Of a stretch of 64,000 bases of DNA, positions 1-9,218 are shown in pieces. The notes beneath the pieces are model-generated. The model was given only the letters and a program-made list of their open reading frames with translations. It was not told where the DNA came from and did no database searches. Location of the stretch: positions 434,001 through 498,000 of the forward strand of contig PS015010.1 in assembly GCA_048213135.1 (NCBI GenBank). The letters run 5' to 3'. A program made the position numbers and the translations under genes. Source of the stretch: Reclinomonas americana ATCC 50394 (Eukaryota; Jakobida; Jakobea; Jakobida). Within the stretch, counting starts at the first letter, position 1. Each line of letters begins with the position of its first letter.

Positions 1-1
1 A

Positions 2-121
2 ATGGATAAAAAGCGCAGGCAGAACAGCATTCATTTTATTTTACTCAACCGTATTGGAGAGGCCGTTGTGCAACCTATTGCCATCGACAGGCTGTACCAA
101 TTATTAAACGATCATTTATAA
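2..121 (+). CDS. aroB: 3-dehydroquinate synthase, C-terminal end only (partial)
   Basis: Only the last 39 codons lie in the window; the gene begins to the left of base 1. The tail, with its DKKRRQNSIHFILL segment followed by an Arg-Ile-Gly stretch, matches the C-terminal helix region of AroB, which turns DAHP into 3-dehydroquinate in the shikimate pathway. The Met at base 2 is almost certainly internal. The stop at 119-121 is followed after one base by the GTG of aroA, so translation is probably coupled. The assignment rests on this short tail and on the aroA-aroC context. Confidence 0.75.
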   Translation: MDKKRRQNSIHFILLNRIGEAVVQPIAIDRLYQLLNDHL

Positions 122-122
122 C

Positions 123-1409
123 GTGCAGGCCCAGATATTTCCTTCCACTTTATCAGGTACTTTACCGGCGCCGGTATCCAAAAGCAGTATGCAAAGGGCC
201 TGTGCCGCGGCTTTGCTGCACACAGGTGAAACCATCATCCATAACCCCGGCAACAGCAACGATGATCTTGCGGCATTAGATGTGATCAGCAAGCTGGGAG
301 CCGTCATTACCCGGAACGATGACGGTACCATCACCATAATAAGTGAAGGTGTGCAGCCAGTTGCGGAAACGATCAATTGCGGCGAAAGCGGCCTCGGAAT
401 ACGCATGTTCACCCCGCTGGCGGCATTGGCTGCCCAGCATGTACGCATCACCGGTAGTGGCAGCCTGCTTACCCGCCCGATGGATTTTTTTGATACCGTA
501 CTTCCGCAGTCAGGCGTTACCGTTAGTTCCAGACAAGGGCGGCTTCCTTTGGAAATAAAAGGACCCTTACAACCGGTGGATATTACCATCGACGGATCAC
601 TGAGTTCGCAGTTCCTTACGGGTTTATTATTTGCCTATGGTCAATCCGTCACGGCGCCCGTTACCATAAATGTCACCAACCTCAGCAGCAAACCTTATAT
701 CGATCTTACACTGGATGTGATGGAACGTTTTGGATATCGTGTAGTCAATGAAAATTATGAGCGCTTCATTATTTATCCTAAAGAGCATCCTCCTTTTCGT
801 ATTGAATATACTGTGGAAGGGGACTGGAGCGGCGCGGCTTTCCTGCTGGTGGCCGGTGCTGTGGCCGGACCCGTAACCGTTACAGGACTGAATGTTTTTT
901 CCACCCAGGCCGATAAAGCGGTACTGGGGCCACTGATGGCCTGCGGCGCCCTGGTTTCGATAGAAGAAACGCAGGTGAGTATTTCACCTGCCCCGTTAAA
1001 AGCTTTTCATTTTAATGCGAACGACTGTCCTGATCTTTTCCCCCCGCTTGCAGCGTTGGCATGCTACTGCGAAGGCCGTTCGGTTATTGAAGGCGTGGGC
1101 CGCTTACGGCATAAGGAAAGCGACAGGGGACTAACCATACAGGAGGAACTGGGTAAAATGGGTGTGAATGTCACGTTACAGGACGACCTTATGATCATCG
1201 ATGGTGGTGAAGCTGTAAAAAGCGCCCTGGTTCATTCCCGCCACGATCACCGCATCGCCATGGCATGTGCTGTTGCGGCATTGAAAGCCAGCGGACCGGT
1301 AACCATCGACAGTGCGGACGCCATTAATAAATCTTATCCCGGTTTTTTCAATGATTTGCAAATGCTGGGCGCAAACGTATCTTTACAAACAACATCAGCT
1401 ATATCGTGA
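123..1409 (+). CDS. aroA: 3-phosphoshikimate 1-carboxyvinyltransferase (EPSP synthase)
   Basis: A 428-residue cytoplasmic enzyme, normal length for AroA, joining phosphoenolpyruvate to shikimate-3-phosphate. Visible landmarks are the N-terminal SKSSMQR (residues 19-25), the Gly-rich NCGESGLGIR loop near residue 85, the HKESDR substrate-binding motif near 330 and the DHRIAMA segment near 375. The loop is a variant of the usual GNAGT/GEAGT form. The start is GTG at 123, one base after the aroB stop, with no better in-frame ATG before the conserved SKSS motif. The stop overlaps the aroC start in a GTGA arrangement, so aroB-aroA-aroC form one operon. Confidence 0.95.
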   Translation: MQAQIFPSTLSGTLPAPVSKSSMQRACAAALLHTGETIIHNPGNSNDDLAALDVISKLGAVITRNDDGTITIISEGVQPVAETINCGESGLGIRMFTPLAALAAQHVRITGSGSLLTRPMDFFDTVLPQSGVTVSSRQGRLPLEIKGPLQPVDITIDGSLSSQFLTGLLFAYGQSVTAPVTINVTNLSSKPYIDLTLDVMERFGYRVVNENYERFIIYPKEHPPFRIEYTVEGDWSGAAFLLVAGAVAGPVTVTGLNVFSTQADKAVLGPLMACGALVSIEETQVSISPAPLKAFHFNANDCPDLFPPLAALACYCEGRSVIEGVGRLRHKESDRGLTIQEELGKMGVNVTLQDDLMIIDGGEAVKSALVHSRHDHRIAMACAVAALKASGPVTIDSADAINKSYPGFFNDLQMLGANVSLQTTSAIS

Positions 1410-2407
1410 ATTCATTCGGACGTATTTTCAGGATCAGTATTTTCGGCGAATCGCATGGAGAATGCGTAGGAATAACCATCGACGGTTGCCCGGCAGGACT
1501 TCCTTTAACCGCCACCGATTTTACCGAAGACATTGAAAGAAGAAAGGGTGGCACCAAAGGGACCACGCCCCGTAAAGAGGACGACATCCCCCAGATCAAA
1601 ACCGGTGTGTTCAATGGCTTTACCACCGGCGCCCCGCTCACCATTATTTTCGACAATACCAATACCCGCAGCAGTGATTATGTAAAGCAACGGGATATTC
1701 CACGCCCTGGCCATGCTGATTTTGTAGCCCATAAAAAATTCGGAGGATACGAGGATTACAGGGGTAGCGGGCATTTCAGCGGACGGCTTACCGTGGCGCT
1801 CGTAGCAGCCGGTGTGGTTGCCAAAAAGATCATGGGGCCGGTATCGGTGCAATCTTCCATCCTTGAAATTGGTGGAGAGACAGACCTGGACAAAGGCCTG
1901 CAAAAAGCGATCGGCGCCAAAGACAGCATCGGGGGTATCATTGAATGCCGGGTGTCTGGCTTACCGGTAGGATTGGGAGAGCCCTTTTTTGATTCCGCCG
2001 AATCACTCATCAGTCATATGGTATTTGCCATCCCTGCAGTAAGGGGTATCGAATTCGGAACGGGTTTCGCCGCAGCAAAAATGTTCGGCAGCCAGCATAA
2101 CGATGCGCTGCAGGATGCGGAAGGACATACGGCAACCAATCATGCCGGTGGGATTGTAGGTGGTATCAGCAATGGTAATGAACTGGTGTTCCGCATCGCG
2201 GTGAAACCTACTTCATCCACACCAAAGGAACAAATTTCGCTGAACTGGTCAACAGGTGATGTGGAACCGTTTTCCGTAAAAGGCCGCCACGACCTGTGCA
2301 TCGCCCTGCGGGTGCCTGTTGTGCTGGAAGCCGCTGCTGCTATTGTGTTGGCCGACCTGCTGATGCTGGAGCAACACATCAAACGCATTGCTGATAAGAG
2401 GAGCTGA
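1406..2407 (+). CDS. aroC: Chorismate synthase
   Basis: A 333-residue enzyme that makes chorismate from EPSP with reduced FMN, the last common step to aromatic amino acids. The N-terminal FGESHG (catalytic-region His17) and the C-terminal GRHDLCIALRVPVV segment (about residues 292-305) are family signatures. The central motif reads YRGSGHFSGR rather than the GGRSSARE form seen in many proteobacterial enzymes; the HFSGR form is also found in clostridial-type AroC, from memory. The length is slightly below the usual 350-390. It starts with GTG at 1406, overlapping the aroA stop by four bases. Confidence 0.94.
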   Translation: MNSFGRIFRISIFGESHGECVGITIDGCPAGLPLTATDFTEDIERRKGGTKGTTPRKEDDIPQIKTGVFNGFTTGAPLTIIFDNTNTRSSDYVKQRDIPRPGHADFVAHKKFGGYEDYRGSGHFSGRLTVALVAAGVVAKKIMGPVSVQSSILEIGGETDLDKGLQKAIGAKDSIGGIIECRVSGLPVGLGEPFFDSAESLISHMVFAIPAVRGIEFGTGFAAAKMFGSQHNDALQDAEGHTATNHAGGIVGGISNGNELVFRIAVKPTSSTPKEQISLNWSTGDVEPFSVKGRHDLCIALRVPVVLEAAAAIVLADLLMLEQHIKRIADKRS

Positions 2408-2458
2408 GTATACAATTGCTATTCATCATCTATCATTCATAACTCATAATTTCCTGTC

Positions 2459-5400
2459 ATGTCAATCCAACGACTGCTTTTCCTGCTCACTTTATTGATT
2501 ACTGTATCAACCTATGCCCAGGACAAAAAGAAATGGGACGTTAATAACCCGGGCGGGCCTTATAAAGAGGTCAGCTTTACTGTAAATGAAGGCACCTGGA
2601 TGAACCTGGACGTATCCCCCGATGGAAAAGATATTGTCTTTGACTTGCTGGGCGATATCTACACCATGCCCATCACAGGCGGCCAAGCAAAAATATTAAG
2701 ACAGGGTCTCGCTTTTGAGGTACAGCCCCGCTTCAGTCCTGATGGCAAAAAAATATTATTTACTTCCGATGCAGGCGGCGGCGATAACATCTGGGTGATG
2801 AACCGTGATGGCAGCGGTGCGAAGCAGATTACCAAAGAAAGTTTTCGTTTGCTGAACAATGGCGTATGGTCGCCCGACGGGCAGTACATCATCGCCCGTA
2901 AACATTTTACTTCAGGACGTTCACTTGGCGCGGGAGAACTGTGGATCTATCATATCAGTGGTGGCGACGGATTACAACTTACACCCCGCAAGAACGACCA
3001 GCAGGACCTGAATGAACCCTGGTCATCGCCCGACGGAAAATACATTTACTACAGTGAAGACATGTACCCGGGCGGTTTCTTTCAATATAACAAAGACCCC
3101 AATAACCAGATATTCGTGATCAAGCGTTTTGACCGCGAAAAAGGAACCAGTGAAACCGTGACCGGTGGCCCCGGCGGCGCTGTCCGTCCGCAATTATCGC
3201 ATGACGGTAAAACCCTCGCTTTTGTAAAACGTATCCGTACCAAAACCGTACTCTACCTGCGTAACCTGGAAACAGGAGAGGAGTGGCCTGTTTATGATCA
3301 GCTGAGTAAAGACCAGCAGGAAGCCTGGACGATCTTTGGTATTTATACCGGTTTCAGCTGGACGCCGGACGATAAACAAGTCGTGATCTGGAGTAAAGGG
3401 AAACTGCTGAAAATAGATGTGGAAGGAAACAATAAAACCGCGGAGATACCTTTTACCTGCAACGTTAAACAGCGTATAACCGATGCCGTTAGATTTAAGC
3501 AGGATATCAATCCCGATTATTTCAATGCCAATGTCATCCGCAATGCGATCACTTCGCCGGATGGAAAAACAATGGTGTTTAATGCCGTAGGCTACCTTTG
3601 GAAGAAAAATCTCCCGGAAGGCAAACCCGAAAGACTGACCAGCGGTACCGACCAGGAAGCGGAACCTTCTTTTTCTGCCGATGGTAAAACACTGGTGTAT
3701 GTCAGCTGGAACGACACCACCATGGGCGGCATCTGGAAACTGGCCCTGGCGCCCGGTTCCAAACCGGTGAAAGTATCCGCGGAAAAAGCCATCTACCGTA
3801 CGCCTTCCTTTTCTCCCGACGGGAAATGGATCGTATACAGTAAAGATGATGGCGACAATGTACTGGGGGTAACCTTCAATGTCAACCCCGGTGTGTACCT
3901 TATGCCTGCTGCCGGTGGCAAACCGGTATTCGTAAGTGATAAAGGTGAAACGCCAAAATTCAATGCCGCGGGTGACCGCCTGTATGTACAGCGCAACCGC
4001 AGCTCTTTTGGCAGTTATAAACTCGACGGTACCGATGAAAAAACGATTTTTAAAAGTACCTACGGCAGCCAGTTCGTGGTATCGCCCGACGATAACTGGG
4101 TGGCTTTTGTAGACCTGCATTCCGTTTACATCGCCGCCTTTCCGCATACGGGTAAAACCATCGACATCTCCAGCGGCACCAACGCCATACCGGTAAAAAA
4201 AGTTTCCCGCGACGCAGGCATCAACCTGCACTGGAGCGCCGACAATAAACAATTGCATTACACACTGGGCGACCAGTATTATACGATCAATGTAGAAGAC
4301 CGTTTTGAATTCGTGGCCAACAAACCGGACTCGCTTTTCAAAATGCCGGAAAAAGGTATCAGCGTTGGATTATCCGTTAAGACAGATAAACCACAGGGGC
4401 TTGTGGCTTTTACCAATGCACGTGTCATTACCATGAATGGCGATGAAGTGATTGAGAACGGTACGGTACTGGTGGAAGGCAATCTCATTAAAGCAGTAGG
4501 TAAGTCAGGCGATGTAACGGTACCATCAGGCGCCAAAATAATTGACTGTGCCGGTAAAACGGTCATGCCCGGTTTCGTGGATGCGCATGCACACGTTGGT
4601 CATTTCCGGAGTGGCCTTACCCCGCAGAAACACTGGCCTTATTACACCAACCTCGCTTATGGCGTAACGACTACGCATGATCCGTCTGCCAACAGTGAAA
4701 TGGTGTTTGCCCAGAGCGAACTCGTTAAATCCGGGTTGATGGTTGGCCCCAGGGTATTCTCTACCGGTACTATTTTGTACGGTGCTGATGGGGATTTCAA
4801 AGCGGTGATCAACAGCATCGATGATGCCCGCAGCGCACTCCGCCGTACCAAAGCATATGGCGCTTTCAGTGTAAAAAGTTATAACCAGCCCCGCCGTGAA
4901 CAAAGGCAAATGGTGATTGGAGCGGCCCGTGAGTTACAGATGGAAGTTGTGCCCGAAGGCGGTTCGTTCTTCTACCACAACATGAGCATGGTGATGGACG
5001 GGCATACCACTATCGAACACAATATACCGGTAGGCGTGTTGTATGATGATGTGATCAACCTGTGGAAGAATTCACAAACAGGATATACGCCAACACTCAT
5101 CGTTTGTTACAATGCCCCCAGCGGCGAGTACTACTGGTACCAGCATACCAATGTGTGGGAAAAAGAGAAACTGCTTCGCTTTACACCCCGTGCCATCATC
5201 GATACCCGCAGCCGTTTCCGTACCATGCTGCCCGAAGAGGAATATGAGAATGGTCACATCCTGGTATCAAAAAGCGCTAAAAAACTCACCGATGCAGGTG
5301 TGAAAGTGAACATGGGCGCACACGGGCAGATACAGGGCATTGGCGCACACTGGGAAATATGGATGATGAAACAGGGCGGTATGACCAACCTGGAAGCCTT

Positions 5401-5704
5401 ACGTACAGCCACGCTCAACTCAGCCTGGAGCCTGGGCCTGGATACTTACATTGGTTCATTACAGGCAGGCAAACTCGCTGATATCATTGTAATGGATAAA
5501 AATCCGCTGGAGAATATTTACAATACCGAATCCATTCGTTATACCATGGTGAATGGCCGCTTGTATGATGCCGAACAGATGAACGAGATCGGCAACTACA
5601 ACAAACCCCGCGGTAAGTTTTACTGGGAGATGCGCCGCAATTCCGAATCATTTAAATGGCATGAAGGTACCAACAGTTTTGAACTGGGCCATCTTGACGA
5701 CTAA
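2459..5704 (+). CDS. Exported TolB-propeller/amidohydrolase fusion protein
   Basis: A 1081-residue protein with a signal peptide (residues 1-20, ending TYAQ). Residues about 35-640 hold at least eight PD40/TolB-type propeller repeats of the form SPDGKxIxF. Residues about 655-1060 form an amidohydrolase domain with the metal-binding HAH (DAHAHVGH near residue 707), a further His in TTIEHN near 850, and the closing KLADIIVMDKNPLENI segment typical of imidazolonepropionase-like members. It is probably a periplasmic metal-dependent hydrolase acting on a peptide-like or cyclic amide substrate; the substrate cannot be read from sequence. It stands alone, 51 bases after aroC, and is followed by a terminator-like hairpin. 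Confidence 0.88.
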   Translation: MSIQRLLFLLTLLITVSTYAQDKKKWDVNNPGGPYKEVSFTVNEGTWMNLDVSPDGKDIVFDLLGDIYTMPITGGQAKILRQGLAFEVQPRFSPDGKKILFTSDAGGGDNIWVMNRDGSGAKQITKESFRLLNNGVWSPDGQYIIARKHFTSGRSLGAGELWIYHISGGDGLQLTPRKNDQQDLNEPWSSPDGKYIYYSEDMYPGGFFQYNKDPNNQIFVIKRFDREKGTSETVTGGPGGAVRPQLSHDGKTLAFVKRIRTKTVLYLRNLETGEEWPVYDQLSKDQQEAWTIFGIYTGFSWTPDDKQVVIWSKGKLLKIDVEGNNKTAEIPFTCNVKQRITDAVRFKQDINPDYFNANVIRNAITSPDGKTMVFNAVGYLWKKNLPEGKPERLTSGTDQEAEPSFSADGKTLVYVSWNDTTMGGIWKLALAPGSKPVKVSAEKAIYRTPSFSPDGKWIVYSKDDGDNVLGVTFNVNPGVYLMPAAGGKPVFVSDKGETPKFNAAGDRLYVQRNRSSFGSYKLDGTDEKTIFKSTYGSQFVVSPDDNWVAFVDLHSVYIAAFPHTGKTIDISSGTNAIPVKKVSRDAGINLHWSADNKQLHYTLGDQYYTINVEDRFEFVANKPDSLFKMPEKGISVGLSVKTDKPQGLVAFTNARVITMNGDEVIENGTVLVEGNLIKAVGKSGDVTVPSGAKIIDCAGKTVMPGFVDAHAHVGHFRSGLTPQKHWPYYTNLAYGVTTTHDPSANSEMVFAQSELVKSGLMVGPRVFSTGTILYGADGDFKAVINSIDDARSALRRTKAYGAFSVKSYNQPRREQRQMVIGAARELQMEVVPEGGSFFYHNMSMVMDGHTTIEHNIPVGVLYDDVINLWKNSQTGYTPTLIVCYNAPSGEYYWYQHTNVWEKEKLLRFTPRAIIDTRSRFRTMLPEEEYENGHILVSKSAKKLTDAGVKVNMGAHGQIQGIGAHWEIWMMKQGGMTNLEALRTATLNSAWSLGLDTYIGSLQAGKLADIIVMDKNPLENIYNTESIRYTMVNGRLYDAEQMNEIGNYNKPRGKFYWEMRRNSESFKWHEGTNSFELGHLDD

Positions 5705-5726
5705 TAAAGAAATATACGTCAAAATA

Positions 5727-5760
5727 AAAAGCCACCAGGTCAACCCGGTGGCTTTTGTTT
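5727..5760. terminator. Bidirectional terminator hairpin
   Basis: The arms AAAAGCCACC (5727-5736) and GGTGGCTTTT (5747-5756) are perfect inverted repeats around a 10-base loop. The A-run on the left and T-run on the right suit both the rightward amidohydrolase gene and the leftward DUF779 gene, which converge here. Confidence 0.85.
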
Positions 5761-6133
5761 ATTCCTGCAGGGGCAGGAGGGGAGCGAGGAAATTCAGTTC
5801 GCTTTCGGTAAATACCCGCGACCGGGTGAGGAACCGTATACCCAGCGGTATTTCCAGCGAAAAGCTGCTGCCCCGCCCGGGCGTTACATCCAGTATAAGT
5901 TGTGTATGCTGCCAGTATTCAAACTGGTCATGGCTCATGTAAAAGGGACAACCTTCCACTATGCCCAGGCATACATCACTGGAACCGACTCTGAATTCAC
6001 CTTTGGCAAAACACATCGGCTGACTTCCATCGCAACAACCCCCGCTCTGGTGAAAGAGCAACAGCCCATGCTCCTGCTGCAGCCGGTGGATCAGTTGTTT
6101 TGCCTGCTCCGTACAAACTATCCTGTCAATCAT
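5759..6133 (-). CDS. DUF779 domain protein, partner of aldehyde dehydrogenase
   Basis: A 124-residue cytoplasmic protein. The segment HQSGGCCDGSQPMCF (about residues 28-42) with its cysteine cluster and the later EYWQHTQLILDVTPGRG segment are typical of DUF779 (PF05610). Members of this family are commonly encoded next to AldB/ExaC-type aldehyde dehydrogenases, as here, where it lies nine bases downstream of the dehydrogenase in the same direction. Its biochemical role is unknown to me; a metal or redox role through the cysteines is only inference. Confidence 0.85.
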   Translation of the reverse strand: MIDRIVCTEQAKQLIHRLQQEHGLLLFHQSGGCCDGSQPMCFAKGEFRVGSSDVCLGIVEGCPFYMSHDQFEYWQHTQLILDVTPGRGSSFSLEIPLGIRFLTRSRVFTESELNFLAPLLPLQE

Positions 6134-6142
6134 ATGCGGGTT

Positions 6143-7678
6143 TTAGAAAAAGCCCAGCTTTTGTTTATTGTAAGAGATGAGCATGTTCTTGGTCTGCCGG
6201 TAATGGTTCAGCATCATCTTGTGTGTTTCCCTGCCGAAGCCGGATTTCTTATAACCACCAAACGGCGCATGTGCCGGGTAGGCATGATAGCAGTTCACCC
6301 ATACACGGCCCGCCTGTATGGCCCTGGGCACCTGGTACAGTTCATGAGCGTCGCGGGTCCATACACCGGCGCCTAACCCGTACAGGGTATCATTAGCGAT
6401 GGCAATGGCTTCTTCCGTGGTTTTGAAAGTGGTAACCGCCACAACAGGCCCGAAGATCTCTTCCTGGAAAATGCGCATTTTATTATGTCCTTTGAATATC
6501 GTTGGCTGGATGTAATACCCGTGTTCCAGTCCGCTGTTCTGGTGAAATGGTGCTCCGCCGGCCAGTATTTCAGCGCCTTCCTGTTTGCCGATATCAAGGT
6601 AACTGAGTATTTTATTGTACTGATCTTCGGAAGCCTGTGCGCCCATCATGGTTTCGCTGTCGAGCGGGTTGCCCATTTTAATGGCGCGGGTACGGGCTGC
6701 TACTCTTTCCAGGAATTTATCCGCGATGTCTTCGTGTACAAGAATACGGCTGGGGCAGGTGCATACCTCACCCTGGTTGAGGGCGAAAAGTACGGCACCT
6801 TCCACAGCCTTGTCGAAGAATTCATCGTCTGCATCGGCTACGGACTTGAAAAAGATGTTGGGCGATTTGCCGCCGAGTTCCATCGTAACGGGGATGATGT
6901 TGTCAGACGCGTATTGCATGATCAGCCTGCCCGTAGTGGTTTCGCCGGTGAAAGCGATCTTGGCCACGCGGGAAGAAGTGGCCAGCGGTTTGCCGGCTTC
7001 AATGCCAAAACCGGTAACAACGTTCAGTACACCCGGAGGCAGCAGGTCGCCGATCAGTTCCAGCAGACACATGATCGATGTGGGTGTTTGTTCAGCGGGT
7101 TTTACTACGGTACAACAGCCTGCAGCCAGTGCCGGAGCTATTTTCCAGGTAGCCATCAGCAAAGGAAAATTCCAGGGGATGATCTGGCCCACCACACCAA
7201 GCGGTTCATGTAAATTGATGCTTACGGTATATTCATCATGCTCGGATACGGAACCTTCTTCGGCACGCAGTACCCCGGCGAAATAACGGAAGTGATCAAT
7301 ACACAGCGGCAAATCGGCGGCACGGGTTTCACGGATGGCTTTGCCATTGTCGATGCACTCTACGGCGGCCAGGTAATCCAGGTTGTCTTCTATCACCTGG
7401 GCTATTTTCAATAGGATATTGCTTCGGGAAGCGGCAGAGGTCCTGCTCCAGGAAGCAAAAGCTGTATGTGCGGCGTCAAGTGCTTTCTCAATGTCTGCGG
7501 CATTGCCGCGTGCTGCCTGGGTGAATACTTTACCATCTATCGGTGATACATTATCGAAATATTCGCCGCCCGAAGGTGCCACCCATTGTCCGCCAATATA
7601 ATGTTCATAGCGGGCTTTAAAAGCGGGCCTTTGTGCCACGGTGGAAGAGGACGGCTGTTTAGCTGTTGTTGTACTCAT
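6143..7678 (-). CDS. NAD-dependent aldehyde dehydrogenase (ExaC/AldB type)
   Basis: A 511-residue member of the aldehyde dehydrogenase superfamily, oxidising an aldehyde (acetaldehyde-like in related enzymes) to the acid. It shows the nucleotide-binding region [20 protein letters not shown], the general-base Glu in [11 protein letters not shown] and the catalytic Cys in [11 protein letters not shown]. The CTCPSR form is characteristic of the ExaC/AldB subgroup. It starts an operon with the DUF779 gene and is divergent from the AraC regulator across about 140 bases, which suggests that regulator controls it, perhaps in response to the aldehyde or its parent alcohol. Confidence 0.94.
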   Translation of the reverse strand: MSTTTAKQPSSSTVAQRPAFKARYEHYIGGQWVAPSGGEYFDNVSPIDGKVFTQAARGNAADIEKALDAAHTAFASWSRTSAASRSNILLKIAQVIEDNLDYLAAVECIDNGKAIRETRAADLPLCIDHFRYFAGVLRAEEGSVSEHDEYTVSINLHEPLGVVGQIIPWNFPLLMATWKIAPALAAGCCTVVKPAEQTPTSIMCLLELIGDLLPPGVLNVVTGFGIEAGKPLATSSRVAKIAFTGETTTGRLIMQYASDNIIPVTMELGGKSPNIFFKSVADADDEFFDKAVEGAVLFALNQGEVCTCPSRILVHEDIADKFLERVAARTRAIKMGNPLDSETMMGAQASEDQYNKILSYLDIGKQEGAEILAGGAPFHQNSGLEHGYYIQPTIFKGHNKMRIFQEEIFGPVVAVTTFKTTEEAIAIANDTLYGLGAGVWTRDAHELYQVPRAIQAGRVWVNCYHAYPAHAPFGGYKKSGFGRETHKMMLNHYRQTKNMLISYNKQKLGFF

Positions 7679-7821
7679 ATAACAAGTTTAATCGTTAATA
7701 ATCCAACTAAGCTAGAACGGCCCCGGGCGGTACCACTTCACATTTGTATCTTTTGATAGCACGATCGTACTTTATTTGATCTTAAGTTTTTTTTAACCCG
7801 GATAGATTTTAACTTTAAGTG

Positions 7822-8760
7822 ATGCCTGCAAAGCGATTGCCAGATAAAATTGATCTTACCGATCCCCGCCAACTGAGAACACTGGTGGAAAACCGGGTTG
7901 TTTTCGGGCAGGGTAACTGTGAACTCAACATTTTCGAGAGTTACCAGCAGGCTTATCATGTGCCGCTCACCTTCAACGATTTTGTCATCACCAGCATGAT
8001 CAGGGGAAAAAAAGTGATGCACCTTTTCAACCAGGATCCCTTTGACTATTTCCCCGGTGAAACGGTCATCGTTCCTGCTAATGAAACTATGGTGATTGAC
8101 TTCCCGGAAGCGGAGGCCGCCAGCCCTACGCAATGCATCGCCCTTGCTGTGGACCAGCGCTACATCAGCAAAACCATCAGCTACCTGAACGAGTTTTACA
8201 ACAGCGACCGCGACAGCAGCCATGAATGGGAGTTGCAGTTCAACCAGTATCATTTCGAAAATGAAACAGAGATAACAGAACTCATCAATAAACTCATGCG
8301 CATCTGCAGCAGCGGGGAAAAGGGTAAGGATATTTATGCCGATCTGAACCTGAAAGAACTGCTCATACGCCTGGTTCAAAGCCAGCATCTTCAGCAGGTG
8401 CTTACAGAAAGTTCAGCGGGGCAAAACCGTTCCCGCCTGCATTTTGTGATCAACCATATACAGGAAAACCTCACGGAAAGTATACAGGTAAATGAACTTT
8501 GCCGCAAGGCATATATGAGCCGCAATCTTTTTTTCAAATGGTTCCGTGAACAGTTCGGGGTTACACCGCTGGATTATATCAACAGGGAAAGAATGAAAAT
8601 GGCCAGGTCACTGCTGGCCAATCCCGCCAATGCGGTAAGTACGGTAAGCCGCCTGTGCGGTTTTACCGATGTCAATTATTTTGTCCGTGTCTTCAAAAAA
8701 ATGGAAGGCGTTACGCCGGGTCATTACCGTGACCATATCTTACAACAGTATTCAGCATAG
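7822..8760 (+). CDS. AraC-family transcriptional regulator
   Basis: A 312-residue regulator. The N-terminal part (about 1-180) resembles the AraC_N sensing domain, with the segment FPGETVIVPANETMVIDFP. The C-terminal part (about 205-310) holds two helix-turn-helix motifs: SIQVNELCRKAYMSRNLFFKWF and VSRLCGFTDVNYFVRVFKK, then the usual GVTPGHYR ending. ATG at 7822 is preferred over the GTG at 7819 that directly precedes it. Being divergent from the aldehyde dehydrogenase operon, it is the likely regulator of that operon. Its stop overlaps the convergent DinB-like gene by nine bases. Confidence 0.93.
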   Translation: MPAKRLPDKIDLTDPRQLRTLVENRVVFGQGNCELNIFESYQQAYHVPLTFNDFVITSMIRGKKVMHLFNQDPFDYFPGETVIVPANETMVIDFPEAEAASPTQCIALAVDQRYISKTISYLNEFYNSDRDSSHEWELQFNQYHFENETEITELINKLMRICSSGEKGKDIYADLNLKELLIRLVQSQHLQQVLTESSAGQNRSRLHFVINHIQENLTESIQVNELCRKAYMSRNLFFKWFREQFGVTPLDYINRERMKMARSLLANPANAVSTVSRLCGFTDVNYFVRVFKKMEGVTPGHYRDHILQQYSA

Positions 8761-9195
8761 CAGTCGCCTGTGGTAATTGATCTGTCCCAGGTGATAGGCC
8801 AGGTGCACGGAGAGATGTATGAGCATATAGCCAGTACTCACCGTACGGTCATTCCATTGCTGGGGAAAATCCTGATGCAACTGTTCTTCCGTAATGGCAG
8901 GCAGCGTTTTGCTGATCATCAGTATGGTGGCTTCCAGCGAAGCGATGAGTTCGCTGCGGGGAATATTTTTTAAAGTAAACTCGGCGTCCCTGTTCCTTTG
9001 ATAACCGGTATGTCCCAGCAGGGCGCCGATAAAATGATTGAGGTTACCTGCCAGGTGCAGCGTTAAATTGCCTGCCGAATTGCTGACCAGTTTGTCTGTT
9101 GCCCAGATGATGCGCTCATCGGGATATTGCTGCAATTCGTCGATCAGTTTGCGGAGATTATTGGAGATCAGCTCCGCGGTAATGTTTTGTATCAT
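8752..9195 (-). CDS. DinB-like four-helix protein
   Basis: A 147-residue protein predicted to be a four-helix bundle of the DinB/YfiT superfamily (DUF1572-like). Candidate metal-binding histidines lie in the first helix region (LHLAGNLNHFIGALLGHTGYQ) and in the last helix (HLSVHLAYHLGQINYHR), the usual three-His arrangement. Members include thiol-dependent transferases and uncharacterised proteins, so no reaction can be named. It is convergent with the AraC gene, overlapping nine bases at the stops. Confidence 0.8.
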   Translation of the reverse strand: MIQNITAELISNNLRKLIDELQQYPDERIIWATDKLVSNSAGNLTLHLAGNLNHFIGALLGHTGYQRNRDAEFTLKNIPRSELIASLEATILMISKTLPAITEEQLHQDFPQQWNDRTVSTGYMLIHLSVHLAYHLGQINYHRRLLC

Positions 9196-9218
9196 CGGGG
9201 ATAAATTTATGATTGGGA

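Noticed and set aside
3194-4258. Long minus-strand frame of 354 codons opposite the propeller gene
   Set aside because: It is wholly inside a well-supported gene on the other strand, has no domain, signal or promoter, and its Phe/Gly/Ile-rich make-up is what the reverse of this codon usage gives.
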